From assembly GCA_943704425.1 (NCBI GenBank), contig CALSCP010002736.1, forward strand, positions 1 to 64,000: a stretch of DNA of 64,000 nucleotides, given 5' to 3'. Below the pieces are notes generated by a model. That model was given only the letters and a program-made list of their open reading frames with translations, was not told the DNA's origin and searched no databases. A program made the position numbers and the translations under genes. The stretch is from Ministeria vibrans ATCC 50519 (taxonomy: Eukaryota; Opisthokonta; Filasterea). Shown here piece after piece: positions 38,703 through 51,500 of the stretch; within the stretch, counting starts at the first letter, position 1; each line of letters opens with the position of its first letter.

Positions 38703-40812
38703 CCTCTCAATCATTTTGTTCCTTTCTCCCCCCGCTCTCCCTCTCTCTCTTTGTTTCTTTCTCCTCTCTCTCAGACCTGTCCAACGTTCCAATAGGCCTC
38801 AGCAAAGAACACACTGGCAGCCGCATGCAAAGTCAGTCCCACACCGGCCGCAGTCAATCCCAACAGCCCCACTCGAACCCCACTCACACTACTCACACTC
38901 CCCTCCGTCTTCTCCTTCTTCTTCTTCTCCTTCTTCTTCTTATTCTTCTTCTGAGACGTGTCCTCCGAGCTTTCTTGTAGTGGCGTTTGAAACTCATCAC
39001 AGAGCGCCTGTCGTTCCTGTGCGGGTGTTGAGCCGTCAATCCGAATGTACCCAATCTTTTTTTTTTCTAAATGTGCTCCAATCGCATCCAAAACCTTACA
39101 ACAAAACAGCAACGACAACAATACAAAACTCAATACAATAGCATCTTCTTCTTGTTCTCATCTTTTTGATTCTTACAGACTTGTGGTGGGCAAAAATCAA
39201 ATGCTTTCGGGTATCGTCCGGATCAACAAAAACAACTTCATCGAGATAGCGGGTAAACGCAGGTAGCTTGACCTTCCCCAGCGTAGCATAAAGATGTGTT
39301 AGGGCGGTGTAGAGGGTCTGCTGGGCGGGTGAGAGAGACGCTTTGGCGGACGAGAGCAGAGAAAAGTCGGAGTCGGAGAAGAAGAGTTCGCCCACAGCGG
39401 AAGCGGGAGGGGACGTAGACGAGCGACCCGATTCGATTGTGAGCTGTTTGCGCGCCTTGTCGATGGCTTCGGAGCATTTCTCAAGAACCTTCTTGTCCGA
39501 TTTGCGCTCGACGTCCACAAACAGGGGCACGCGGGTCTTTGCGGGGAGTTGAGATAGCACCCGGGACTTTTGGCGGCGGATCATGACAGCGCTACGGAGA
39601 ATCCACTGGAGTTCGTGGAGGTGAGAGGCACCAGCGAAGGACCAGGGCCCCTGGTAGAAGTGTTTGGTGTAGTGAAAGGCAGGAAGACGGGTGCCGGCGC
39701 AGTAGTGAACGCCAAAAGCAATGCGGTCGGAAAACAGCTGTGGCTGGACGGCATGCACGAGGTTAAAGAGTTCAATGGGGCGCGAGAGGACGGGAGTCCC
39801 CGTAAGGAGGATGCGATGGAGGGCGTGCTCGGTGAGACGCAGGATGGCACGGGTGCGCTGCGCCGTCGCCGACTTAATATAATGTGCTTCGTCGATGATG
39901 AGCGTGCGTCGTTGGGCCTCGCACAGTGCTTCAATGTTGTTCACTGCCAGGCCGTACGTGATGATGCAGACGGGCCGTGTCAGGTCCAGCTTTGACGATG
40001 AGCTCACCACTGCAATGTCACTCTCAGGAATGCCCAGAACCGCCATGAGCTCGTGCTTCCACGTCGCCGACAGCGACATGGGCGTCACAATCAGCAGCGG
40101 CCAGTCCGAGTGAAAATGCTGCGCAATCATGGCCGCCTGGCGCGTCTTGCCCAGTCCCATCTCGTCGCCCAGCAACACACAGCCGTTGGCACGGATGCCC
40201 CGAAGCACGCCCACTCGCTGAAAGGGCATCAACGAGCTTAAGAGTGTCTCATCCATGCCCAGCGCTCTCAGACCGGCCGTTGCCGCCCCGCCGTCCTCGT
40301 CGTCACTGCCGTCCAGCAACGGCACCGACAGACCCGTCAGCACTTCCAGTGGCGTCGCTGCCGGCCCCACCTCGGAGACAGGGCGAAACGCCGAGGCGAC
40401 AAGGTCGCTGTGGCCAAGTCTCATGAGCTCCTGCGACGCCATGACGCGCAGCGACGTCGGATGCGGCAGGATGAAGTCAGCGTAGTGATCGGCAAGCATT
40501 GCCATCGCGGGCACTACCGACTGGGCCGTCAGCGTCGACCCTGCCGCCACGCTGCTGTGCTGCGCAAACAGCCGGTGCACCGTGGCTGCTGCTGCCCCTC
40601 GGCCCACGTTGGACAGCCGCCATCCGCTCGAGTCCTTCAGCAGACCAAAGCGTATTCGACCTCGTCTGTCGATTGCAATGACTGTTATGATATATTTACC
40701 GCTCAACAACAGTGTCGTACTTTTGGCCCGTGTGCACAACGGCTATCGAACGAGAGTACAAACTTCGAGCGGCACGCGCCCACTCGAACAGTTTGGCGTT
40801 GTGCTGAGCCAT
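38366..40812 (-). CDS. SMARCAL1-like SNF2 annealing helicase
   Basis: DNA-dependent ATPase of the SMARCAL1/ZRANB3 group, which re-anneals or reverses stalled replication forks. Four exons: 40700-40812, 39177-40665, 38777-39094, 38366-38554; 702 aa. Helicase motifs in order: Walker A GDEMGLGKTRQAAMIAQ (about 202), LLIVTPMSLSATWKHE, DEAH box TLIIDEAHYIKSATAQRT (about 294), HRILLTGTPVLSRPIELFNL, then in the C-lobe IGYIRIDGSTPAQERQALCD, LTAAGVGLTLHAAASVFFAE and AEDRAHRIGQTNDVTIRYV. A Lys/Glu-rich insert (about 30 residues) replaces a short loop in the C-lobe. The N-terminal 180 residues hold RIRFGLLKDSSGWRLS and may be a degenerate HARP domain; no RPA-binding motif is plain. The start is the ATG at 40812, whose exon joins in phase at CGACAG. 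Confidence 0.87.
38661..38700 (+). repeat. (CA)n microsatellite
   Basis: A 35-40 bp CA run in the intron between SNF2 exons 38777-39094 and 38366-38554, followed by a CTCTCTCT stretch. Confidence 0.95.
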
Positions 40813-40933
40813 AAACACAGAAAATATTTACTTTTGAGTTTTGGGATTGGGTTTGGATCAAAAATATAAACTATTTGTTTTCATGGTGGTGTACTGTCAC
40901 ATATGAATTTATCACTCTATCGTCACCATACAA

Positions 40934-42462
40934 TCAGACTCCCGTAACGCGCGAAATCATCTTGGTCAGCGCGGCCATTTGAAAACCAATCTTGGACGCA
41001 TAGTCTACGCCAGTGTAGCCCCACCAGTCAAAACACGCTAAATGAGAGAGGGGGAGGGAGAGGGAGGGAGAGAGAAAGAGACGGTTAGGCATTATGTACG
41101 ATTCTTGATTGGGTTCACTGCATAAGTGAGTGTACCTTTTGGATTGAGGGTGGTTGAGTGTGCCTACAAAGCGATAAAGTGTGAGTGCAACCGTATTCGT
41201 TTTTGTTGTTTAGCTGACCTGCGGGTAAAGGATAATGAGATGGTTTGCCTCTGCAATTTCATTGTAACCGGCATGAGCAGTGAAAGAGTCGTTGATAAGC
41301 GAATAGGTCATAAGACAACCGTGAAAGGCAAGGTGGAGACGACACTCAACTAAGAGAAGAGAGAGGAGAAAGAGAATAAGAGGAGAGAATTTCTTTATTC
41401 TTCTTAATTTAACTCTTTGGTTACCTTGCCCGGACTTGCAATCGGTTGGAACGTAGATTGAACCGGTAAAGTCAAACCCATATTCCGTTGGTTCCTAAAA
41501 CGAACAATATAATAATAATAATAACTTTTTACTATTTTTCTGTTGTTATTATTATTATTCTTACGCTCAATGCAAAAAACTCCGACTGATCAAAGTACAT
41601 CAACTACAAAAGACGCCATGAACGCAACATACAAGTGATACAGCCCGCAACTGGCAATGAGTCCATTTACACACACACACACAGGCACAAACACACATGC
41701 ACCACACACACACACACACACACTCAGTCATGTTTACGTTTTCGGGCTTGGACGGAACGGACGGATCCATCTGACCGTAAATCGTCGTTAAAAGCGCATA
41801 CGCTGCGTCGTAATCGCAGTTGTTGATATAAGGAGAGCCCAGATAGTTGCAGGGATTGCCAAAAGACGCAGTGATGAAGGCGTGCTCGGATGCGATGGAG
41901 AATTCACTCGTGACATTGGCCGAGAAGGCTTCGTAGTACTTGACGAGCTTCTTACCGACTCCCTGGTGGACAACCGAGTCCTGCGTGCCCGAGAAGACAT
42001 ACACCGGGGCGTTCTTGAGATGCTCGACGGGGTCAATGGTGCGTGTGGTCGATGCGGTTGTGCGTGTGACGCTCGCAAGATAATCAACATCAATTTGCGC
42101 CGGCTTGCTCATGCACGCGCCCAGGGCGATCTCCACGTTCGCCTGCGCACAGTAGTAGGGGCCCCCTGCACACGTCGACAAGGTGCGCAGCAAACAAGGC
42201 CGTTAGAATTGCGTTGTGGAAACCCATTCAAAGAAAGAGACGATCACAAAAACTTTTTCGCACCTGCAATAACTCCTGCACCATAAACAGACGCCGAATT
42301 CGCCACATGGTACTGCACAGCCATGTACGCACCCGCTGAGATCCCAGACACGCTTGTTTTCGCAGCATCAACAAAATATTTTTCCAGCGGCGGCGCAGTT
42401 GCGTCCACTACCGCTCCAAGCACAGCGCATAGTAACAACAAACGACTGAGACGAGCGACCAT
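40934..42462 (-). CDS. secreted poly(3-hydroxybutyrate) depolymerase, circularly permuted type
   Basis: Extracellular alpha/beta-hydrolase that cleaves polyhydroxyalkanoate. Seven exons: 42264-42462, 41738-42165, 41565-41603, 41425-41494, 41219-41349, 41136-41163 (28 nt), 40934-41037; 332 aa. Signal peptide about 1-21 (LSRLLLLCAVLGAVVDA). The lipase box GISAG lies at 40-44, only about 20 residues into the mature protein. Probable triad: Ser42, Asp129 (VYVFSGTQDSVV), His161 (SIASEHAFIT). The oxyanion-hole block CRLHLAFHGCLMTYS comes after the triad, then HAGYNEIAEANHLIILYPQ and ACFDWWGYTGVDYASKIGFQ. This order, Ser box first and CxxHxxxHGC last, is that of the circularly permuted fungal/bacterial PHB depolymerases. 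Spacing of the triad is close to the Penicillium enzyme. No separate substrate-binding domain follows. It suggests feeding on bacterial storage polymer. Confidence 0.88.
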
Positions 42463-42572
42463 GCGACAACCAAAGCTTGAAACAATATAATTTATTTTTT
42501 AATTTTTTTATCGCTGATTTTCCTTTTGATCTCAAGCAACAACAATTTCACTTCACTTTTTTCACGATTAAT
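42463..42572. promoter_or_regulatory. 110-bp divergent promoter, PHB depolymerase / midasin
   Basis: Only 110 bp separate the two divergent start codons. Sequence is AT-rich (AATATAATTTATTTTTTAAT at 42484-42503). Any shared core promoter must be here or inside coding sequence. Confidence 0.5.
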
Positions 42573-45500
42573 ATGAACTTCTCGTGGGACGCCGGTCCAG
42601 CTTTACGGCGCCTCCGAGATGTCCTCCCGGACCTCGCAACGCCCTTATTAGGTCCTATTTTCAAGGCCCTTGACGGCGCAGGGGAATCGTCGGCGCGTGT
42701 GTCGGACCACGCGGCTCACGACACTCTTGTGGGAGTCGCGCGCGTCTTTGTGATCGCGTCGCAGCAGGACATGCGCGATCCAATCGCGCCCGCTTCCCTT
42801 GCAGCCGTTGCGTCGCTGCAGGCTGCGGTCGATGCACGCTTGCCCACCAGAGTGCTGCTCGTCGCGAGACTGTTCCGTCCACTTCTCCTCGAGATTGTGT
42901 CGCTTGCCATTCAGTCTTGCGATCCTCACGATCCCCACAGTCAACTCGCCATCGCGTACGCCCTTGCAGCAACCCTCCCCGTTTATCCCGATGCCATTGG
43001 ACCCACCGTACTCGTCAGATTCGCCTCAAACGAACGTCTCGCTGAGCATTTGCATCGTCTGGTCGACGACTGCGACACCGCCGATCCCACTCAACGCGCG
43101 ACGTCGTCTCTTCTGGCCGCACGCACACTCGCCTTTGTCGCGCACTCCTTTGTCTCCTTCAATGTGAACGCCTTCCGCGACGCCTGGGACTGGTCGTCGC
43201 TCTTGGCTCTGCTCCACGAGACACCCTCCACCGATCCCTTTGTGCGTCGTCACGTCGTACCCACCGCACGCCTCTTGCTGGGCGCCTCCGAAGCACAGGC
43301 GTCTGCCTGGACCTCCGTTGCCGGCGCACTCGACGACACACTCGCCGACAGCGCCGTCTACAGCGACTGGCTCGTCGAGGCTCACCAGTCCCTCGAACTG
43401 GCGCTCCTCCAAACGTGCAACGACAACGACGACAACACCAATGACGATGGACACGCATGGAGCCTCCCCATTGAAGCACGTCATCTCAGTGATACTCTTG
43501 TGGACTTGTGCGGTGTTCTTGTGCCCACCACGGCAGCAGAGGCAACACCAGCACACGACGACAACGACGCGCCGCACACCTCATTGCTTTACGCACTCAC
43601 GCCCTCAGCCGCAGACAACATGCACCGACTTGCAATGGCGCTGCTGCAGCCGCAACAGGCCATTCTGCTGACGGGCCCCACCAGTGCTGGCAAGACAGCG
43701 ACACTCGAGCACGCAACGCACCTGATCCACCGTCGTGCGCTCATCTCCATCCACATTGGCGACCAAACTGACAGCAAGACGCTTCTTGGCGGTTATGTCT
43801 GCACCGACACGCCCGGCGAGTTCCGCTGGCGTCCCGGTGCCCTCACGCGTGCCGTCACCGAAGGCCGTTGGCTTTGCATCGACGGCATTGACCGCGCCCC
43901 CTCAGACGTCATTGCCATTCTCATTCCCCTCATCGAACATGGTCAGTTGCCTATTGCCAGTCGCGGCGACACAGTGCGCGCTCACCCGCAGTTCCGCCTC
44001 TTTGCGACCGCCCGCGACGACGCCGACACCTTCCACGCTCACCATGCGCTTTGGACACGCGTGCGCATTACACCACTGCCTGACTCAGAGTACCACAATG
44101 CCCTCACTAGCGCCCTCCCTTCCCTCCGTGACCACCTCGCCACGCTCATTGCCGCCCACGTCGCTGTCCGTGACGCCATCACGCGGCGCCGCGGGCGCTG
44201 TCCGCAGTCACGCGACCTCATCAAGTGGTGCGCGCGTCTTGCTCAGACTTCTACCGCAGATTCAAGTGCCTTTGCCGAGTCGGCTCTCGCCGAGGGCATC
44301 GACTGCCTCTGCGGTGCCCTTCCGCCCGCCACCGAGGCGTTTGGTGAAGCCGCACTGGCTCTGGCCGACGCCCTTGCCGTACCCCGTCACCGTGTCGACT
44401 TTTTCCTCAACACCTACCGCCCTCGCGTCGCACTCTCACCCGACCAGCGTCAGCTCACCTTTGGACGAACCATCCTGCCCATCACACGCGCACCCGAGCA
44501 ACTCGACGAGCTCACCAGCGCTCCTCCGCCCCCCTTTGGCCACACACGGCACGCACTCGTGCTCATGGAACGCCTTGCCGCCTGCATCGCCCGAACCGAA
44601 CCCGTTCTGCTTTGCGGCGAGACGGGCGCCGGCAAGACTACCGTGATCCAGCACATGGCATCACAGCTTGGTCAGCAACTTGTCGTCGTCAACATGAGCC
44701 AACAAAGCGACTCGGCCGATCTTCTGGGCGGCTACAAACCCGTCAACATGCGTCTGTTGGCCGCTCCTCTCTTGCCCCACTTCCACGAGCTCTTTGGCGC
44801 CACCTTTAGTCGTCGCCACAACGCAAAATTCCTCCAGACCATCGACGACAAGTTTCGTCGTCGCAAGTGGGACCACCTCATCAAGTTGTTTCGCTCGGCC
44901 ATTCAAATGGTCCGTGACAAAATCGAAAAGGGCAAAGCAGCAGCAGCAAATGCAGAGACGTCAGCCGTGGCAGCAGCAGCAGCAGCAGTTGAGCCTGCTC
45001 TGAGTGACACACTCGTTGCAGGTTGGAATGAATTTGAGGAGTGTGTCGATCGGTTCTTCCAGCAACGATCGCGCGCTCAACATGGGTTTGCATTTGACTT
45101 TGTCGAGGGTGTCCTTGTACGTGCGCTGCGTCGCGGCCACTGGATTCTCCTCGATGAAATCAACTTGGCATCGCCCGAGACGCTCGACTGTCTGACGGGT
45201 CTGCTTGAGTCGTCGCATGGCTCGCTTGCTGTGACGGAACGTGGCGATCTCGACACCGTGACGCGTCACCCCAACTTCCGTCTCTTTTCCTGCATGAACC
45301 CCAGTACGGACTTTGGCAAGCGCGAACTGCCCACGGGCATCCGCTCGCGCTTTACCGAATTCTACGTGGCCGAACCCGACTCGGCCGAGGATCTCTCTAT
45401 CATTGTGCGTCAGGTGCTCAGCGGTGGGAGTGGCGCGTCGAATCAATCGTCCGATGTCGCTACAGCGCAGCCGGCCGATTCGCTGCGTCCCATGGTCGAC

Positions 45501-48500
45501 GCGTGTGTCTCCGTCTACCAGACGGCCAAGGCGGCCGCTAACGAGGCGCACCTGGCCGACGGCGAAGGGCGCCGCCCTCACTTCAGCTTGCGCTCTATGT
45601 GTCGCGCCGTCGCCTTTGGACGTCGTTGCGCGCGTCTCTGTGGCGGAGTTCGACGGGCTCTTGTCGAGGGTTATCTCATGTCGTTCACCACGCAGCTCAA
45701 CAGTGCCTCACGCGCAACTCTCTCCCGCCTCATTGTACAACAGATCGCACCCAACATGCAACAGCACGACCTTGTCAATGTGCCCCCACTTCCGGCCAAT
45801 GTCGCCTCGGACGAATACACATGCGTCGAGCGATTTTGGTTGCGCAAGGGGGCGCTGTTTGACGCCGACCGTGTCGCCAAGGCACGCGCCGCATCCGTCG
45901 CCAACGCCGACACTGAAGCTGTTATTGCCGCCGGCGGTGACGCTTACATCCTCACTGCGTCTGTGCGAGCCAACCTCGTCGCCATTGCACGGGCAGCGGC
46001 CGCAGGAGCTCAGCCTGTGCTGCTGCAAGGACCCACGTCAGCAGGCAAGACCTCCATGGTGCGTCATCTGGCGCTACTCACGGGACATCGCTTCACACGC
46101 GTCAACAACCACGAACACACTGACTTACAAGAGTACCTGGGCACCTATGTCAGTGACGAACAGGGCCGCCTAGTCTTCCAGGAGGGTGTCCTTGTCACGG
46201 CTGTGCGCGAGGGCCACTGGATTGTTCTCGACGAGCTTAACCTTGCACCGACAGATGTGCTCGAGGCGCTCAACCGACTGCTCGACGACAACCGCGAACT
46301 GTTCATCCCGGAGACACAGGAGACGGTCAAGCCCCATCGCGACTTTCTGCTTTTTGCCACCCAGAACCCGGCGGGTGCGTACGCCGGCCGAAAGCAACTC
46401 TCGCGTGCCTTTCGCAACCGTTTCGCCGAAATTCACTTTGACGACATTCCCTTGGACGAGCTCCAGTGCATCCTTGAGCGCCGCTGTCTCATTGCCCCGT
46501 CCTACTGTCAACGTCTCGTCAATGTGCTCAACGAGTTGCGCGCGCGTCGCCAAGACACGCGCGTCTTTGCCGGCAAGGAAGGGTTCATCACGTTGCGCGA
46601 CCTCTTTCGGTGGGCCGGACGTCGTCCCGACTCGTACCAGCAGCTCGCCGAAGATGGTTATATGCTGCTTGCCGAGCGATGCAGACGGGCCGACGAGCGT
46701 GAGACGGTGCGTGCGGCCATTGAAAAGCACATTCCACGCACCTCCATCAACGTCGAGCAGATGTACACGGGTCAGGCATTGCTAGACACGCTCGCAGCCA
46801 TGCCCCGCGACCAACTTGCACCGCAGCTGCACGATGTGGTCGCCACCAAGAGCCTGCGCCGTTTGCTCACCATTGTGTCACGCTCGCTCGAGAACCACGA
46901 GCCTGTGCTGCTCGTGGGCGACACGGGTTGTGGCAAAACGACTGTGTGCGAACTGCTTGCGGCATTGCGCCAACGTCCTCTGCGCGTCGTTGCTTGTCAC
47001 CAGCACACCGAGACGAGTGACTTCCTTGGCAGCATGCGACCTGTTCGGTCCCTTGGCGAAAGCGCAATGGAGGAACAGGAGCAGGAGAAACAGCGCAAGT
47101 GGTTTGCGTGGCAAGACGGTCCCCTCGTCGAGGCGATGCGCGACGGCTCACTCTTGCTCGTCGACGAGATCTCTCTTGCGGAAGACTCGGTGCTCGAGCG
47201 TCTCAACCCGGTGCTTGAGACACCCGCGACACTGGTGCTTGCTGAGAAGGTCGGTGCAGCCATTGAGCATGTGCGTGCCTCGAGTGACTTTGCCGTGCTT
47301 GCTACAATGAATCCAGGCGGTGATTTTGGCAAGAAGGAGCTCAGTCTGGCGTTGCGCAACCGTTTCACGGAGGTGTGGGTGCCGCCGGTGACGGACCTCG
47401 ACGACATGCGTCTCATCATTGACCACGAACTCGCCAAGTGTTCCTTACCCGAGCCCCTACCCGCCTACATACCCTCGGGTATTCTTGCGTTTGTCTCGCA
47501 CTGCCGTGAATCGGCACTCGCCGCGCGTGCCAAGGCGACCACCGTCTCGCTTCGTGATGTCCTTGCCTGGGCTCGCTTTGTCGCGACCACAGCGCCTCGC
47601 GTAGGACCCGCCGCCGCCTTTGCGCACGGCGCCGCGCTGACTTTCATCGACGCCATGGAGCCATCGCCGTGGCGCTCCGCCTGCGTTGAGGTGGTGCTCG
47701 CGCAGCTGCCGCCTGCCCACGCGAGCGAGCATGCCGTCTCGAGTGCCTTTGACGAGACAGCTGGTGCGCAGGTGACGCTCGAAGCAAACGCAGCGACCCG
47801 CACATTTGCGCTGGGTCCCTTCGCAGTCGAGTACGGCGGCGAGAGTGACGCTTTTGCGAGTGTGTATACACTTGACGCGCCCACCACGCGCCGCAATGCG
47901 TTGCGTTGCATGCGTGCGCTGCAGTCGCGCAAACCTATTCTGCTTGAGGGAAGTCCCGGCGTGGGCAAAACCTCACTGGTATCTGCCATTGCTCGCTGTG
48001 CTCAGCGCAAACTCGTGCGCATCAACTTGAGCGAACAAAGCGATATTGCCGATCTGTTTGGCTCGGATTTGCCCGTCGACGGCGGTGCACCCGGCGAGTT
48101 TGCCTGGCGTGACGGACCCTTTCTGCAGGCGGCGCGTGCCGGCGACTGGGTTCTGCTTGACGAGCTCAATCTTGCGTCGCAGCAGGTTCTGGAAGGTCTC
48201 AATCCGTGTCTGGACCACCGCAGCACTGTTTTTGTGCCCGAACTCAATTTGCAGTTTGCCTGTCCAGCCTCCTTCCGCGTGTTTGCCGCGCAAAACCCTG
48301 CCGTGCAGGGCGGCGGTCGCAAGGGATTGCCTCGCTCCTTCCTCAACCGCTTCACGCAGGTGCACGTCTCACCCCTCGGCGCCGCCGACTACGTCGCCAT
48401 TGCATCGGCCGCGCATCCGCAGCTGTCACCCTCTACCATTGAACGTATGGTCCAGTTTAACGCCCAGGTGCACACGCTGAGCGCTCGTCTCCCCGGCGGG

Positions 48501-51500
48501 CCCTGGGAGTACAACCTGCGTGACGTGCTTCGCTGGTGCGACTGTCTTGTGTCGCGTCCCGACGCCGCTCAGGACCCCGCACGTTTTGTGGATTTCATTT
48601 ATGCCCAACGTTTGCGCTCGATCGACGACCGCGAACTTGTCTGGCGTGCGTTCACGTCTGTCTTCCAAGACGTCATTCCCGCCGAGCAACTTAGCCGATG
48701 CCACGAAGACCTTGGTCGTGATCGTTCGCGTCCCTTCTTTCGCCTCAGCGAATCCTTTGTACAGTTTGGCGACGCGTGGGCCCTGCGTCGCACCAACGAC
48801 ACGTCCACCTCAACCACCCTGCCCGTCGCTTCGTCGTCCTCCTCCTCATCGTCGGCGTCACTGTTGCTGGGCACGGCACTGCGTCCCCTGGAGCACCTGC
48901 TCAAGTGTGTCGAGATGAACTGGATGGCCATTCTTGTGGGCCCCGCTGCTTCGGGAAAGACTTCGCTTGTACGTCTTTTGGCCGACGTGCTCGGACGTCC
49001 ACTGCGCGAGCTTGCTGTCAACGGTAGCACCGACACCAGCGAACTGTTGGGCGGCTTCGAGCAGACCGATGCAGCGCTGGCGGCTCGTGAAGCCAAGGGA
49101 GCGGGACGCCACGCCATGGACGCTGTGTGCTCGTTGCTGCTCACACAGGGTCGCATTGACGAGGCATGTGCTCTGCTCCACGAGTGGAACACCGTTGGCG
49201 GCGCACACGACCATGCGTCGTCACTTGTTGCAATTGCTCAAGTCATGGACCGACTCACGAGTGCACTTCAGAAGAGTGCCAACGACGATGACGACAAGAG
49301 CACCGACGACGCGTCAGTTGACATGCTTGTGCAAGTCATTGAGCAGTGTCGTATGTTATTGGAGCACGCCACCGAAGTGGCCACGCACGGCGCAGGGCGC
49401 TTCGAGTGGACCGACGGTGCGTTGGTGCATGCCCTTCAACGTGGCGAATGGCTTCTCATTGATGGTGCTAATCGATGCAGTGCCGCCGTACTGGACCGTC
49501 TCAATGCTCTGCTTGAACCCGGCGGTGTGCTGGAGCTGAGCGAGCAAGGTGTGGTCGACGGAAAGATTCGTCGCATTGCCGCTCACCCTGATTTCCGTCT
49601 GTTTCTCACGGTTGACCCGCGCGACGGCGAACTCAGTCGTGCCATGCGTAATCGTGGCATTGAGTTGCACGTGGACGCCGTTAACACGTCACACTCGCAC
49701 GACCTTGCGTCGCTTGTGCGCGCTCAGGGTGTTGCCGATCCGTCTCTCGTTGCCTCTCTCGTCGCCCATCACTGTGCGCAGTTTCGTCCGCATCGTGCTG
49801 CGCCGTCGCTTCGCTTGCTCTTGCGCGCCGCCGCCTGGACTGCCTCGGCGGTGTACCAGGGTGTCGCGCCCAAGCAGGCGCTCATCAACGCGTGTGATCA
49901 GGTGTACGCGTCGCACAGCGACTTTGTGCCCGCCGACGCAGCACATCAACTGCGTGGTCTCACTCCTTGGCATGTGTCGCGCGCCACGCTCAACCGTGGC
50001 ACAGCCGCGACACAGACGGTCCTCCGTGACGCTTCTGTGCTCGTCGACATTGTGGTGGCGTCCCACGAGAGACCCGCGCACAGTGATGACGACGTGACAC
50101 GGTCATCGGTGCTTCGTCGCGTCCGTGCCGCCGTGGAGTTTTTCTGCTCGCTGGCGTCGCTCAGTGACTGGCGATGCCGCGCCACACTGCTGGATCGTCT
50201 TGCGGCCGCGACTTATGTGGCCAACGATGACGATGACGAGGCTCGCTCGAACGCTCTACTCATTCGGGATGCACTTGAGTTTGGGTGCACGTGGTTGCGC
50301 CGAGCCGCCACCGAACACACACTCTTGCCACAGGCACAGGCGCACCTGGCACGCGTGCTGGCGTCTCATCCAGCGTTTGCCACGACAAAGTCTGTGCAGA
50401 CGCATTTTCTGTGCGAACAGCCCCTTGACGTACAGGTGAACGGACCCGTATCGCGCTACATTGCTGCGGGTGTGGTGGACGCGACGACTGCTGACGCATT
50501 TACACAGTATGTTCAGTTGAGCTTGCGCACTCACACACTGCGGTCGCTCGAGGCTATGCTTGCCCAGCAACAAGTCAACGATGCGCGTGCTCGTGAAGGA
50601 TCGCTGTGGTGGCAGGCGCTGCGCTGCGACGAGGCGGGTGTGGGTGCAGTGGAGTTGGCGCACCCTGTTGCCGAATGGCTTGTGCCCGCTGTGCGCTCGG
50701 TACGCACACTGGTGCTCACCGCCGTCTCCAATTGCGCTGCTGAGGACTGGTCGTCTGAGCTGGCGCGCGACAGTTTTACCACGATGCACGCGTGCCTTGC
50801 TCTTCAGTCGAGCTGCAACTCGACTGGCGCGGAGATTGCATTGGACGCGCTTGCAGTCTGCTGGCGTCTCCTGTGCGACGCCATTGAGTCACTCGTGGGA
50901 AATCGTTCCTCGCTTGTGCTTGACAGCCACCTAGTGGTGGTGGCCGAAAAGCTCGATGCAAGTCTCGGGGGTGTGCGTCATGCGGCACTGTGGCGCCCCT
51001 TCTGGCTGCACGGCGGCCACCCTCGCGGCTTCCGCAGTGTCCAAGCAGCTGAGACCCTGCGTACGCTGGTCGAGGCGAGTGAGCGATTGCACACACACGC
51101 ACGCGCCGCCGACGAACGCACGCGAGTCACGGTGAGTCAGTTGCGTGGGAGTCTATGTGACGCCGCTGTGACTGTGTTGCTGTTGAACGAGCGAGGCGAG
51201 GACACGGGCGACGGCTCGGCCTCCCATTTGTTGAGTGAGCTTGCGAGTGTCGCGTCGCTTGTCGATCGTCATTTGGAGCAGCGTGCAGTTGCGCCCACCA
51301 TTCTTACGTCGCAACAGGAACAACGACTTAAACAACAGCAACAGCAACAACAAACTGGTTCGGTGACAGCTTTGCGTGGACTTGGCAGTGACAATCTCAA
51401 CGACCGAGCGGCAGCCTATGCAGCAGCTCACATTGACGGTGTGCCGGGCAACGCGGACGACGACGACGACGACAATGGTCTCGCATCGATGGCGGCCGTC

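Noticed and set aside
43026-43577. Various 60-200 codon frames on both strands inside midasin and TOR
   Set aside because: Shadows of GC-rich coding DNA; none shows a domain or splice support.
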